Origin: an uncultured Prevotella sp. | GTDB taxonomy: Bacteria; Bacteroidota; Bacteroidia; Bacteroidales; Bacteroidaceae | Direction: 5' to 3' | Length of the DNA stretch: 21,007 nt | Assembly: GCA_900553465.1 (NCBI GenBank) | Contig: USDT01000043.1 | Coordinates: 1-21,007 of the forward strand | Shown: positions 1-9,055 of the stretch, in pieces | Position numbering within the stretch: the stretch's first letter is position 1 | Layout: every line of letters begins with the position of its first letter | Notes under the pieces: model-generated | Told to the model about the DNA's origin: nothing | Seen by the model: the letters and a program-made list of their open reading frames with translations, nothing else | The model's database searches: none | Made by a program: the position numbers and the translations under genes

Positions 1-3
1 AGC

Positions 4-194
4 CTGAGTTTTCTATAAAAGTGCTGACATGAGACGCGAGGAGGAGCATGGGATGCATGCGTACGTCTTTATAGGATTATTCGCCGGTTGTAGCTACGCG
101 GACTTATCAGTGCGGAGAAAACGCGCCCTTACAGCTTGTATCGTCCCGTGTTGTCTGGAAGCTTTACGGCACCATACGCTACTTCATGAATAAA
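4..194 (+). repeat. Left copy of a 191-bp repeat found inverted at the other window end
   Basis: Read forward, this stretch aligns with the reverse complement of 20814-21004. The outermost 17 bases (4-20, CTGAGTTTTCTATAAAA) are identical in both. Positions 4-109 align without gaps, with about 75 of 106 matches by hand count, and end in an identical 12-mer GCGGACTTATCA (98-109). Similarity continues to about 194 with two compensating one-base gaps, so both copies have the same length. Most differences are transitions. Neither copy has a long open frame; short similar peptides appear near the inner end (VWKLYG here, VWKFCG in the other copy), but the frame is not kept through the indels. It may be a mobile non-autonomous element, a repeated untranslated element or a decayed coding repeat. 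I do not recognise the family. Confidence 0.75.
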
Positions 195-257
195 AAAACA
201 ATCCCCGAAGAACTAATGCTGAGCCATAAAAACAAAAGCATGCTTTACATAACAAAA

Positions 258-298
258 AAAGAAGAGAACCAAATCTCTATGATAAGGTTCTCTTCTTT
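258..298 (-). terminator. Intrinsic terminator after tRNA-Pro
   Basis: There is a perfect 13-bp stem (258-270 with 286-298) and a 15-nt loop. On the minus strand the stem is followed by a T-run, the complement of the A-tract at 251-257. It lies 9 nt beyond the 3' end of the tRNA-Pro gene, in the right place to end its transcript. Confidence 0.85.
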
Positions 299-306
299 CT
301 TTTATG

Positions 307-380
307 TCGGGGCGACAGGATTCGAACCTGCGACCGCCTGGTCCCAAACCAGATGCGCTACCGGACTGCGCTACGCCCCG
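307..380 (-). tRNA. tRNA-Pro (anticodon UGG)
   Basis: The reverse complement folds into a complete 74-nt cloverleaf: a perfect 7-bp acceptor stem CGGGGCG/CGCCCCG with discriminator A, D stem GCGC/GCGC, anticodon stem TCTGG/CCAGG around loop TTTGGGA (anticodon TGG), and T arm with loop TTCGAAT. No CCA is encoded after the discriminator base, so the CCA end would be added after transcription. The gene has its own upstream promoter and downstream terminator and appears to be a single-tRNA unit. Confidence 0.97.
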
Positions 381-408
381 AATATGCAAGTCTTCAAATT
401 TGCGAGTG

Positions 409-440
409 CAAAGATACACCTTTTTTTTGAATCTTGCAAA
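409..440 (-). promoter_or_regulatory. Promoter of tRNA-Pro
   Basis: On the minus strand there is TTTG (440-437), 20 nt, then TATCTTTG (416-409). This is the full Bacteroidetes -33/-7 arrangement (TTTG, spacer, TAnnTTTG). The tRNA starts at 380, about 29 nt past the -7 box. The promoter sits in the short gap directly after the spt stop codon, so the tRNA need not depend on spt transcription. Confidence 0.8.
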
Positions 441-451
441 TTTTATATCAA

Positions 452-1639
452 TTATTTTATAATTCCTTGTTCAACAAATATCTTTTTCAAGATCTGAACA
501 CCACGTTCAACCTGTTCCTCTGTATGTGTTGCCATGAGAGCAAAACGTACGAGAGTATCCTGAGGAGCACATGCCGGCGGAATAACAGAATTGATGAACA
601 CACCATTGTCATAAGCAAGCTTTGTGACAAGGAATGTCTTTGTAGCATCTCTTACATACAACGGAATGATAGGACTTTCTGTATCGCCGATCTCGAATCC
701 TTCTTCTCTGAAACGACGCAATGCATATTTTGTGACAGCCCACAGCTTCTCTATGCGCTCCGGTTCTTTCTGGATGATATGCAGAGCCTCCATGGCAGCA
801 GCAGTTGCCGCAGGAGTGTCAGAAGCACTGAATATGTAAGTGCGGCATGTATGACGCAAATAATTTATTGTGTCGAAGTCGCCGGCAATAAAACCACCGA
901 TACTTGCAAGAGACTTAGAGAATGTTCCCATTATGAGATCAACCTCATCTGTCAGACCGAAATAGTCGCATACGCCACGGCCTTCACGTCCGAACACGCC
1001 AATACCGTGAGCCTCGTCAACCATTATTGAACAGTTGTACTTATGCTTGAGTTCAACTATTGCAGGAAGATTTGCAAGGTCACCTTCCATAGAGAACACT
1101 CCGTCGACAACAATCAGTTTAACAGCGTCATGAGGAAGAGATTTGAGGATATTCTCCAAATCCTCCATATCATTATGCTTGTAATGAAGCTGGCGGGCAA
1201 AAGACAGACGGCGACCGTCCACAATGCTCGCATGATCACGATCGTCACAGATGATATAGTCACCACGACCTACAACCATTGCAATAACACCTGCATTAAC
1301 TGAAAAACCTGTAGAGAAACACAATGTATCATCCTTGCCGACAAACTCAGCAAGCTCTTTCTCCAACTGTACGTGCAGGTCAAGAGTTCCGTTCAGAAAA
1401 CGACTTCCGGCACAACCCGAACCATATTTGTCAAGAGCGGCCTTCGCTGCATCAATCACCCGCTGGTCACCGGTAAGTCCGGTATATGCATTTGATCCGA
1501 ACATGAGCACCTTATGGCCTCCCATTTCAACTTCTGTGCCCTGTTTGCTCGTAATCTGACGGAAATAAGGATACATTCCAGCCTCCATTATCTTCTGAGG
1601 CTCGCGATAATTTTTGTATCTTTCTTGTAATTGTCCCAT
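452..1639 (-). CDS. spt: Serine palmitoyltransferase (alpha-oxoamine synthase family)
   Basis: This 395-residue PLP enzyme of the alpha-oxoamine synthase family is expected to condense L-serine with a fatty acyl-CoA to 3-ketosphinganine, the first step of sphingolipid synthesis. Visible signatures are the stacking His136 in DDRDHASIVDG, the cofactor-binding VDEAHGIGVFG (Asp208, His211), and the Schiff-base Lys242 in GTFSKSLASIGG. Length and spacing match soluble bacterial SPTs. The relatives KBL (2-amino-3-ketobutyrate ligase) and BioF share the fold. No kbl or biotin genes are adjacent and the phylum commonly makes sphingolipids, so SPT is preferred, though sequence alone does not fully exclude the others. 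The ATG lies about 45 nt downstream of a -7 box. It diverges from a lipid kinase gene across 251 bp. Confidence 0.88.
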   Translation of the reverse strand: MGQLQERYKNYREPQKIMEAGMYPYFRQITSKQGTEVEMGGHKVLMFGSNAYTGLTGDQRVIDAAKAALDKYGSGCAGSRFLNGTLDLHVQLEKELAEFVGKDDTLCFSTGFSVNAGVIAMVVGRGDYIICDDRDHASIVDGRRLSFARQLHYKHNDMEDLENILKSLPHDAVKLIVVDGVFSMEGDLANLPAIVELKHKYNCSIMVDEAHGIGVFGREGRGVCDYFGLTDEVDLIMGTFSKSLASIGGFIAGDFDTINYLRHTCRTYIFSASDTPAATAAAMEALHIIQKEPERIEKLWAVTKYALRRFREEGFEIGDTESPIIPLYVRDATKTFLVTKLAYDNGVFINSVIPPACAPQDTLVRFALMATHTEEQVERGVQILKKIFVEQGIIK

Positions 1640-1684
1640 TTTTTATTTAAATAGGTATAAATCTTCTACTTTTTATTCAGGGTG

Positions 1685-1692
1685 CAAAGATA
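1685..1692 (-). promoter_or_regulatory. Probable -7 element for spt
   Basis: The minus strand reads TATCTTTG, followed by C, a match to TAnnTTTG, 45 nt before the spt start codon. No good TTTG is seen at the expected -33 distance, so this is a half-match. Confidence 0.55.
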
Positions 1693-1786
1693 CAAAAAAG
1701 ATATTATAAACATATTATTTTAGTAAGAAATGTGCCTTTTTGTGAATTTTGTTTAACAGGCAGCTTACTCATTACCATTTTTTTAC

Positions 1787-1794
1787 TATATTTG
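1787..1794 (+). promoter_or_regulatory. Probable -7 element for the lipid kinase
   Basis: TATATTTG matches TAnnTTTG and is followed by C. It lies about 96 nt before the kinase start codon. No TTTG is seen at the expected -33 distance. It faces away from the spt -7 box, with about 94 bp between them, so the two divergent genes share one control region. Confidence 0.55.
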
Positions 1795-1890
1795 CCCATT
1801 ATGTTTTTCGACAAACGATCACTGCATTATCAAATAGTCAAAAATTAAACAACAAATGGTTGAGACACACCATTAATTCAGACAATAATA

Positions 1891-2916
1891 ATGAAAAAGA
1901 AGATTGTTTTCATAATTAATCTCATATCAGGAACGTCTGATAAGGCCTCAATACCACAACTTATTGATGAATATCTCGATAAAGACAAATTCGAATATGA
2001 AATAGTAACAACAAAGTATGCCGGACATGCTTCAGAGATATCGACAAAAGCCAAGAACGACGGCGTCGACATAGTTGTGGCAGTAGGAGGTGACGGGACG
2101 GTGAACGAGGTGGCACGCTCCATTGTTCACTCACAGACAGCTCTCGGGATAATTCCGTGCGGATCCGGCAATGGATTGGCGCGCCATCTGCTTTTACCGA
2201 TGAACACAAGAAAAGCAATAGAGATAATCAACACTTGTGAGATTCATGAACTCGACTATGGCATAATAAACGAGTATCCGTTTTTCTGCACATGTGGTAT
2301 GGGATTTGACGCATTCGTAAGCATGAAATTTGCAGAAAGTGGGAAAAGAGGTCCTATCACTTATGCCGAAAACATATTGCGCGAAGGCCTCAAATACAAA
2401 CCGGAAACATACGTGATAGAGGATGAAAGGGGAACAAACACATACAAGGCATTTCTCATTTCATGCGCCAATGCGTCACAATACGGCAACAATGCATACA
2501 TTGCCCCACAGGCATCCATGAGCGACGGACTTATGGACGTCATCATAATGGAGCCGTTCGACATGCTGGAAGCACCACAAATAAGCATCGACATGTTCAA
2601 CAAAACACTTGACAAAAACGCCAAAATAAAAACTTTCCATAGTAAGAAAATACATATACACCGCACAAAACCGGGCGTCATACATTACGACGGCGACCCT
2701 GTAATGGCCGGCGAAGACATTGATGTCGAAATAAAGGAGAAAGGCATAAAAATAATTATCAACCCTTATGCTGACAAAAACACACGAAAACCGAACGCAT
2801 TGCAAAACGTTGTGTCCGACATTTTCAACGAAATAAACAGTATGCGTGAAGACATCGCAAAACACAGAGAGGCCACATATCGTTTTATGGGAAAATCTCC
2901 AAGAAAAGAAGAATAG
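1891..2916 (+). CDS. DAGK-family lipid kinase (YegS/BmrU type)
   Basis: This 341-residue protein has a DAGK catalytic domain that would phosphorylate a lipid hydroxyl with ATP at the membrane face. Near the N-terminus is the beta-strand and loop IINLISGT (residues 8-15). The nucleotide-binding GGDGTVNEV is at 66-74, with a second glycine-rich motif GSGNGLARHL at 91-100. The C-terminal half carries the expected beta-sandwich features, including YDGDP near residue 268. This superfamily includes diacylglycerol, sphingosine and ceramide kinases, and residues alone do not fix the substrate. Its divergent pairing with spt makes a sphingoid base or ceramide possible, but that is inference; diacylglycerol or another lipid is equally allowed. 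The last 30 residues are charged and probably helical. A strong terminator follows the stop codon. Confidence 0.85.
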   Translation: MKKKIVFIINLISGTSDKASIPQLIDEYLDKDKFEYEIVTTKYAGHASEISTKAKNDGVDIVVAVGGDGTVNEVARSIVHSQTALGIIPCGSGNGLARHLLLPMNTRKAIEIINTCEIHELDYGIINEYPFFCTCGMGFDAFVSMKFAESGKRGPITYAENILREGLKYKPETYVIEDERGTNTYKAFLISCANASQYGNNAYIAPQASMSDGLMDVIIMEPFDMLEAPQISIDMFNKTLDKNAKIKTFHSKKIHIHRTKPGVIHYDGDPVMAGEDIDVEIKEKGIKIIINPYADKNTRKPNALQNVVSDIFNEINSMREDIAKHREATYRFMGKSPRKEE

Positions 2917-2940
2917 CCTTCTTTCTTCTTAAAAAAGAGG

Positions 2941-2985
2941 AACAAAATGGAATAAAGAGACAAAAACTTTATTCCATTTTGTTTT
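2941..2985. terminator. Shared terminator between the lipid kinase and trmN6
   Basis: There is a perfect 17-bp stem (2941-2957 with 2967-2983) and a 9-nt loop. A T-run follows on the plus strand and an A-run lies at 2931-2936 on the left, so it can work in both directions. It sits 24 nt after the kinase stop and about 110 nt after the trmN6 stop, between two convergent genes. Confidence 0.88.
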
Positions 2986-3097
2986 ACCGCCCATCCCATA
3001 CATAATAATCATTATCTTATTTTTATAAACCGGACAAACGGTCAGTATAAATACATCGCTGATTCATACAACAGCACTAATTATAAATGATATTTGT

Positions 3098-3799
3098 CTA
3101 TTTCAAATAGAAATCATCCGTAAGACTCCTATACCATTCTGATTTATTTCCATCTTCGTCAAACAAGCAGACCTCTTCGGTTCCGCAAGTCCCCACCCTA
3201 TGCTTTGCAAACGCTAAAAGAACACGTTTCGGAGATTTACGTGGAACTGTCTTTATAAGACTCCGGCGGATTTCGAGCAACCCGAAAATACTTGCTTCCG
3301 CACAAAAATCACCTTCAACGTCCGTAGGAACAATCACACAGAAAACACCGTCATCGGCAAGCAGACGTGACACATTTCTGAACAGATCCGGATAAGACAG
3401 TGTGTCAGCATGACGTGCCGCCGAGCGTCTGACATCAGGACACTTCAGACTGTCTTTGAAAAACGGAGGATTTGAGACAATACTGTCAAATGTCTCCGTG
3501 GAAATAAAATCCTGCAAACGTACATGACTTATCTCTATGCGACGGGCAAAAGGACTTTCCGACACATTCGCGGAAGCCTGTCCGCATGCATCCGCGTCAA
3601 TATCTATGCCACACACATGCGCATCTTCGAAACGCTGCGCCATCATGAGCGCAATCAATCCTGTGCCCGTCCCAACGTCAAGAATACGCCTACCACCGGC
3701 AGCCCATGCACCAAGCAATACACCGTCGGTACCGACTTTCATTGCGCACATATCCTGACGCACATCAAACTGCTTGAATGTAAAACCCTGTCCGTCCAT
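3098..3799 (-). CDS. trmN6: tRNA1(Val) adenine-37 N6-methyltransferase
   Basis: This 233-residue class I SAM-dependent methyltransferase is of the TrmN6 (YfiC) type, which methylates N6 of A37 in tRNA-Val in E. coli. The SAM-binding DVGTGTG is at residues 41-47, the acidic end of strand 2 is GIDIDAD (64-70), and the amino-methyltransferase motif NPPF is at 110-113, followed by the family-typical FKDSLK. The N-terminal sequence FKQFDVRQDMCAMKVGTDGV is also characteristic. Length is normal. The gene converges on the lipid kinase and diverges from lon. No clear TAnnTTTG box was found upstream, so its promoter is unassigned. Confidence 0.88.
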   Translation of the reverse strand: MDGQGFTFKQFDVRQDMCAMKVGTDGVLLGAWAAGGRRILDVGTGTGLIALMMAQRFEDAHVCGIDIDADACGQASANVSESPFARRIEISHVRLQDFISTETFDSIVSNPPFFKDSLKCPDVRRSAARHADTLSYPDLFRNVSRLLADDGVFCVIVPTDVEGDFCAEASIFGLLEIRRSLIKTVPRKSPKRVLLAFAKHRVGTCGTEEVCLFDEDGNKSEWYRSLTDDFYLK

Positions 3800-4180
3800 T
3801 TCCTATATACATAAAAATAAAAAGAAATTCTCTATTCCATATTATGGACAACGTCACAACCGTTTTTTTATTTTATCCACAATACATATTTATGTTTCAT
3901 CGGCCCATATATAAATTCCAGATACAGTGATTGTTTTCATTAAACTGCCTGACGTTGTTGCCGCTTTCACATATTAATTATTTATAAATACCCGCTCATC
4001 TGAAATCTTTTGCTTAACTTTGCAGAAAATTTGGTATTAACGCGCAATTCAAAGCACTTTTAAACAATGCGCACTTTATAATTTTATTCATCATAAATAA
4101 AAAACTCAGGAACACACTCTGAACGATCGGGAATTTCGGCACGTCGTTTGCTGTATATTCACGATAAAACAACACGAATT
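3800..4180. other. Intergenic region between trmN6 and lon
   Basis: This 381-bp AT-rich divergent gap contains the lon -7 element at 4015-4022 and a long 5' untranslated region for lon (about 150 nt). Nothing in it looks like a gene, RNA gene or strong hairpin. A TTG at 4148 opens a short in-frame extension of lon but is not the preferred start. Confidence 0.6.
4015..4022 (+). promoter_or_regulatory. Probable -7 element for the lon operon
   Basis: TAACTTTG, followed by C, matches TAnnTTTG and would start transcription near 4029. No clean TTTG was seen at -33. If used, the lon leader is about 150 nt long. Confidence 0.55.
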
Positions 4181-6646
4181 ATGAATAAGAAGCCTAGCAC
4201 ATCCATTCAAATGATAGCAGACTACGAAGGAGATATAACCAATTTATTTAAAGTCGAAGTAAACGAAGAGATTCCAATTCTTGCGACACGCAATATAGTG
4301 CTTTTTCCTGGCGTAATATCGCCAATCCTTGTCGGACGCAAGGCCAGTATTAATCTTATAAACCATCTGAAAGAAGCACAAGACACAACATTCGCCATAT
4401 TCTGTCAGAAGGATGTCAACAACGATCATCCACAGCAGGGAGACCTTTACGAGTATGGTGTTTATGCAAAATTGGTCAGACTGCTCGAAATGCCCGGCAA
4501 CGATCACAACGTCACAATAATAGTTCAGGGACTGGGACGTTGTAAACTCACAGAACTCACAGAAACCCGCCCGTTCCTGAAAGGGAAAACTGTTGCTGCC
4601 AACGAGGAGATGCCGGAAGAAGGTGACAATGAATTCAAAACAGCACTCGACGATCTGCGCAGTACAACCGTTGATTACATAAAACAGAACGAGGAAATAC
4701 CGGACGAGTCACAGTTCGCACTCAACAACATACAGAACGACATAATAACCGTAGACTTCATCTGCGCAAACCTGCCGTTCACCATTCCCGACAAGTTCGC
4801 GATGCTTGCCACAAACTCCATTAAGGAGCGTGTGCTGCTCACACTGAAAACACTTCACAAGGAGCTGCAACTTCTTGAACTGAAGCAGAATATCCGCACC
4901 AAGACACGTGAGGATATCGACGAACAACAGCGCGAGTACTTCCTGCAGCAGCAGATAAAGAATATCAAGGAAGAACTCGGCAACGGCGACGGCTCACCAG
5001 AATATCATGAGCTGGAGAAAGCCGCAAAAACAAAAAAATGGCCGGAAGAAGTAGCAAAGGTATTCTATAAAGAACTGGACAAGCTCGAGATGTTCAATCC
5101 ACAGAGTCCGGAGTTCAGCGTACAGCTCAACTATCTGCAGACAATGATAAATCTGCCGTGGAATGAATATACAAAAGACAACCTTGACCTCAAAAGAGCG
5201 CAGAAAGTGCTCGACCACGACCATTACGGCATGGAGAAGGTGAAGGAACGCATACTCGAATACATGGCCGTTCTGAAACTCCGTGGCGACCTGAAGTCAC
5301 CCATCATCTGCCTCTACGGTCCTCCGGGAGTCGGAAAGACAAGTCTTGGCAAGAGCATTGCGGCTGCCATGAAGCGCAAATATGTAAGAATGTCGCTCGG
5401 CGGACTCCATGACGAGTCTGAAATACGCGGCCACCGCCGCACATACGTCGGAGCCATGCCCGGACGCATCATCAAAAGCATACAGAAGGCAGGGTCGTCA
5501 AATCCGGTGTTCATTCTCGATGAGATAGACAAAGTTACGCAGAACACAGTCAACGGCGACCCGGCATCAGCTCTGCTCGAGGTACTCGACCCGGAACAGA
5601 ACAACGCATTCCACGATAACTATCTTGATGTTGACTTCGATCTTTCGAAGGTGTTGTTCATCGCCACAGCCAACGATCTGAACACCATTCCGCGTCCATT
5701 GCTCGACCGAATGGAACTTATCGAGGTAAGCGGTTACATCACAGAAGAAAAGATTGAGATAGCCAAACGCCATCTCATTCCCACAGAGATAGACAACACT
5801 GGTCTGAACGAGGATGACCATAAGCCACAGTTCAACAAGGCCGCAATAGAAAAAATCATTGAGCAGTACACACGTGAAAGTGGTGTGCGTCAGCTCGAGA
5901 AACAGATAAACAAGGCACTGCGCAAACTCGCACTCATAAAGGCACGCGACGGCGAACTGCCTTACGAGAAGATAACCCCAAGCCAGACAGAAGATCTGTT
6001 GGGCAAACCACCGTTCTATCGCGACATATATCAGGGCAATGAATACGCAGGCGTCGTCACAGGATTGGCATGGACAAGCGTAGGTGGAGAGATTCTCTTC
6101 ATTGAGACTTCACTAAGCAAAGGCAAGGCAGGAAAACTGACGCTTACCGGAAACCTTGGTGACGTAATGAAAGAGTCGGCGGTCATCGCACTTGAATATG
6201 TCAAGGCACACATCGACAGTCTTGGCATTGACTACCGCATATTCGAACAGTGGAACATCCACATACACGTACCGGAGGGAGCCACACCTAAGGACGGTCC
6301 GTCGGCAGGTATAACCATCGCCACATCAATAGCTTCCGCACTCACACAGCGCAAGGTGCGCAAGAACACAGCGATGACCGGTGAGATAACTCTCCGCGGC
6401 AAAGTACTCCCCGTAGGCGGTATCAAAGAAAAGATTCTCGCAGCCAAGCGTGCAGGCATCACCGATATAATAATGTGTAAGGACAACAAAAAGGACATAG
6501 ACGAAATTCCAGCCATCTATCTCAAAGGCGTGGAGTTCCACTATGTTGAGAATGTCCAGGACGTGTGGGATTTTGCCCTCACCGACGAGATTGTGAGCCA
6601 TCCGGTTGACTTCACCATAGAGGAGGAGAAGCACCAGAAGGACTGA
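4181..6646 (+). CDS. lon: ATP-dependent protease Lon
   Basis: This 821-residue cytoplasmic AAA+ serine protease degrades misfolded and regulatory proteins. Domain order is the N-terminal substrate-binding LAN domain (from about residue 27, [17 protein letters not shown]), a coiled helical region with [17 protein letters not shown], the AAA+ module with Walker A GPPGVGKT (380-387) and Walker B FILDEID (Asp447, Glu448), and the protease domain with Ser708 in KDGPSAG and Lys751 in GGIKEK. The Ser-Lys spacing of 43 is the usual LonA value. The ATG at 4181 is chosen over an upstream in-frame TTG at 4148, which would add 11 residues not resembling Lon. It is the first gene of a four-gene operon; tgt starts 32 nt downstream. 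Confidence 0.97.
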   Translation: MNKKPSTSIQMIADYEGDITNLFKVEVNEEIPILATRNIVLFPGVISPILVGRKASINLINHLKEAQDTTFAIFCQKDVNNDHPQQGDLYEYGVYAKLVRLLEMPGNDHNVTIIVQGLGRCKLTELTETRPFLKGKTVAANEEMPEEGDNEFKTALDDLRSTTVDYIKQNEEIPDESQFALNNIQNDIITVDFICANLPFTIPDKFAMLATNSIKERVLLTLKTLHKELQLLELKQNIRTKTREDIDEQQREYFLQQQIKNIKEELGNGDGSPEYHELEKAAKTKKWPEEVAKVFYKELDKLEMFNPQSPEFSVQLNYLQTMINLPWNEYTKDNLDLKRAQKVLDHDHYGMEKVKERILEYMAVLKLRGDLKSPIICLYGPPGVGKTSLGKSIAAAMKRKYVRMSLGGLHDESEIRGHRRTYVGAMPGRIIKSIQKAGSSNPVFILDEIDKVTQNTVNGDPASALLEVLDPEQNNAFHDNYLDVDFDLSKVLFIATANDLNTIPRPLLDRMELIEVSGYITEEKIEIAKRHLIPTEIDNTGLNEDDHKPQFNKAAIEKIIEQYTRESGVRQLEKQINKALRKLALIKARDGELPYEKITPSQTEDLLGKPPFYRDIYQGNEYAGVVTGLAWTSVGGEILFIETSLSKGKAGKLTLTGNLGDVMKESAVIALEYVKAHIDSLGIDYRIFEQWNIHIHVPEGATPKDGPSAGITIATSIASALTQRKVRKNTAMTGEITLRGKVLPVGGIKEKILAAKRAGITDIIMCKDNKKDIDEIPAIYLKGVEFHYVENVQDVWDFALTDEIVSHPVDFTIEEEKHQKD

Positions 6647-6678
6647 ACATTACAGAAAAAGAGGAAAAACGACAAAGA

Positions 6679-7806
6679 ATGACATTCGAACTGCAACACA
6701 CAGACAACGCGTCTGACGCACGCTGCGGCATCATAACAACCGATCACGGACAAATAATGACGCCCATCTTCATGCCGGTGGGAACATGCGGTACAGTGAA
6801 GGGCGTACACTTCTCCGAACTGCGCGAACAGGTAAAAGCACAGATAATTCTGGGCAACACCTACCATCTGTATCTCCGTCCTGGACTTGAGACACTGCGC
6901 GCAGCCGGCGGACTACATAAGTTCAACACCTGGGACCGCCCCATACTTACCGATTCCGGCGGTTTTCAGGTATTCTCGCTCACAGGCATCAGAAAACTGC
7001 GCGAAGAAGGTTGTGAATTCCGCTCCCACATCGACGGTTCCAAACACATATTCACTCCTGAGAATGTGATGGACACCGAGCGCATCATCGGCGCCGACAT
7101 TATGATGGCATTCGACGAATGTCCGCCGGGCGAGAGCGACTACCAGTATGCAAAGAAAAGTCTCGCACTGACACAGCGCTGGCTCGACCGCTGCATCAAA
7201 CGTTTCAATGAGACAGAACCGCTATACGGCCACAGCCAGAGCCTCTTCCCCATCGTACAAGGCTGCAAATACAAGGATCTGCGTCGTGACGCCGCAAAAT
7301 ACGTGGCCGACAAGAATGCCGACGGTAACGCCATAGGCGGACTGGCTGTAGGCGAACCAACCGAAGTGATGTACGAGATGATAGAAGTGGTTAATGAGAT
7401 ACTGCCAAAGGACAAGCCGCGCTATCTCATGGGCGTAGGTACACCGCAGAACATACTCGAAGCCATCGAACGCGGCGTCGATATGTTTGACTGTGTCATG
7501 CCAACACGCAACGGCCGAAACGCAATGCTCTTCACCTACAACGGTACGATGAACATGCGCAACAAAAAGTGGGAGAACGACTTCTCACCCATCGATCCGG
7601 ACGGATGCGACATAGACCGTATACACTCCAAAGCCTATCTGCACCATCTTTTCAAGGCACAGGAACTGCTTGCCATGCAGATAGCAAGCATCCATAATCT
7701 GGCTTTCTTCCTACGTCTCGTGACCGACGCACGCCAGCACATCATGCAGGGCGACTTCGTGGCATGGAAGCGCAGTGTCATCGACAATCTCGGCCGAAGA
7801 ATCTAA
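6679..7806 (+). CDS. tgt: tRNA-guanine transglycosylase (queuine/preQ1)
   Basis: This 375-residue enzyme exchanges G34 of Asp, Asn, His and Tyr tRNAs for a queuine precursor. The (beta/alpha)8 barrel signatures are clear: general acid/base Asp92 in TDSGGFQVFSL, VQGC and GGLAVGEP in the substrate pocket, and nucleophile Asp271 in MFDCVMPTRNGRN. The zinc site is unusual. Where E. coli Tgt has Cys-x-Cys-x2-Cys, this protein reads GCDIDRIH, with a single cysteine (Cys310); the partner histidine His339 (SIHNL) is kept. The rest of the C-terminal AYLHHL helix is normal, so the protein is probably folded and active but without the canonical zinc ligands. It lies 32 nt after lon and 9 nt before the permease gene, within the operon. 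Confidence 0.95.
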   Translation: MTFELQHTDNASDARCGIITTDHGQIMTPIFMPVGTCGTVKGVHFSELREQVKAQIILGNTYHLYLRPGLETLRAAGGLHKFNTWDRPILTDSGGFQVFSLTGIRKLREEGCEFRSHIDGSKHIFTPENVMDTERIIGADIMMAFDECPPGESDYQYAKKSLALTQRWLDRCIKRFNETEPLYGHSQSLFPIVQGCKYKDLRRDAAKYVADKNADGNAIGGLAVGEPTEVMYEMIEVVNEILPKDKPRYLMGVGTPQNILEAIERGVDMFDCVMPTRNGRNAMLFTYNGTMNMRNKKWENDFSPIDPDGCDIDRIHSKAYLHHLFKAQELLAMQIASIHNLAFFLRLVTDARQHIMQGDFVAWKRSVIDNLGRRI

Positions 7807-7815
7807 CACTACAGT

Positions 7816-9045
7816 ATGGCAACAGGAATGAAAAGACAACACCGCAGGCTTCTGGTAAGGGCAAGACATACGGCAAGACATCTTGCGTGGCTTGCCGATG
7901 CAATGCGGCGTTTAAAACACTGGCTGAGATTTCTTGCCGTAATCAGTCCGTCGCGCTACATCAAACGCCTCGACTGGTACATTATCAAGAAATTCATCGG
8001 CACATACATCTATTCAATAGTTCTCATCATCTCGATCTCTATCATTTTCGACATAAATGAGAACCTTGCCAAGTTCACGCAGTATCACGCTCCGCTCAAG
8101 GCGATAGTATTCGACTACTACGCAAACTTCGTGCCCTATTTCGCCAACCTGTTCAGCCCGCTGTTCGTATTCATTGCCGTCATCTTCTTCACCACCAAGC
8201 TGGCCGGCAACTCTGAAATCATATCTATACTTGCATCGGGCGTGTCGTTCAAGCGACTCATGCGTCCCTACATGATTTCGTGCGTTCTCATATCCTCGCT
8301 ATCCTTTTATCTCAGCGCCGAAGTCATACCCCACGGCACTGTGATACGCCAGAACTTCGAGACGATATACAAGAACAAGAAGAAGAACACATCGGCCGAA
8401 AACGTGATGCTCCAAGTGGGCAAAGGAGTCATTGTCTACATACAGCATTACGACAACAACATGAAGAAAGGCTACGGATTCTCTCTCGACAAGTTTGAGA
8501 ACAAGAAGCTCGTGAGCCATATGACGGCCATGGAAGTGCAGTATGACACGATCTCCGACTCCAAGTACCACTGGACGGCCACCAACTGGAAGATAAGAGA
8601 GCTGCGCGGACTGCGCGAGCACATCACCCAGGGCGCGAAAAAAGACACGCTGATACAGATGGAGCCGACCGACCTCGTATATTCAAAAGGCCAGCAGGAG
8701 ACGTTCACCAGCTCTGAGCTGAAAGACTACATCTCCAAACAGATCGACCGCGGAAGCGGCAACGTGGTGCAGTATCAGGTGGAATACCACAAACGCATAG
8801 CATCGTCATTTGCGTCGTTCATCCTCACCACCATCGGCGTGTCATTGTCGTCGCGCAAACGAAAAGGCGGAATGGGACTTTATCTTGGCTTCGGACTGGC
8901 GCTTAGTTTCACTTACATCATGCTCCAGACCGTTTCGTCGACGTTCGCCATCAACGCCAACACTCCGCCAATACTGGCGGCGTGGATTCCTAACATCATC
9001 TTTGCCGTAGTGGCTTATTTCTGCTACCGCAAAGCTCCAAACTAA
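7816..9045 (+). CDS. LptF/LptG-family lipopolysaccharide export permease
   Basis: This 409-residue inner-membrane protein of the YjgP/YjgQ family would, with LptB and LptC, extract lipopolysaccharide for transport to the outer membrane. The layout fits: a helix at about 55-77 after RLDWYIIKKF, two more near 105-130 and 150-168, a large periplasmic domain in the middle, and three C-terminal helices from about residue 330 (ILTTIGVSLSSRKRKGG begins that part). LptF cannot be told from LptG here. The N-terminus is odd: about 50 residues rich in Arg and His precede the usual start of similarity. An alternative start at Met30 (7903) would shorten this. The upstream ATG is 9 nt after the tgt stop, which favours it. 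Confidence 0.88.
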   Translation: MATGMKRQHRRLLVRARHTARHLAWLADAMRRLKHWLRFLAVISPSRYIKRLDWYIIKKFIGTYIYSIVLIISISIIFDINENLAKFTQYHAPLKAIVFDYYANFVPYFANLFSPLFVFIAVIFFTTKLAGNSEIISILASGVSFKRLMRPYMISCVLISSLSFYLSAEVIPHGTVIRQNFETIYKNKKKNTSAENVMLQVGKGVIVYIQHYDNNMKKGYGFSLDKFENKKLVSHMTAMEVQYDTISDSKYHWTATNWKIRELRGLREHITQGAKKDTLIQMEPTDLVYSKGQQETFTSSELKDYISKQIDRGSGNVVQYQVEYHKRIASSFASFILTTIGVSLSSRKRKGGMGLYLGFGLALSFTYIMLQTVSSTFAINANTPPILAAWIPNIIFAVVAYFCYRKAPN

Positions 9046-9055
9046 AACAACAGAC

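Noticed and set aside
186..497. Open frame on the plus strand across the tRNA-Pro gene
   Set aside because: It runs through the antisense of a perfect tRNA, its promoter and its terminator, and has no family signature.
434..1030. 198-codon frame opposite spt
   Set aside because: Antisense shadow of a well-supported enzyme gene; Cys-rich low-quality translation with no recognisable domain.
4148..4180. Upstream TTG start for lon
   Set aside because: It would add 11 residues that do not resemble Lon N-termini; ATG at 4181 fits the family better.
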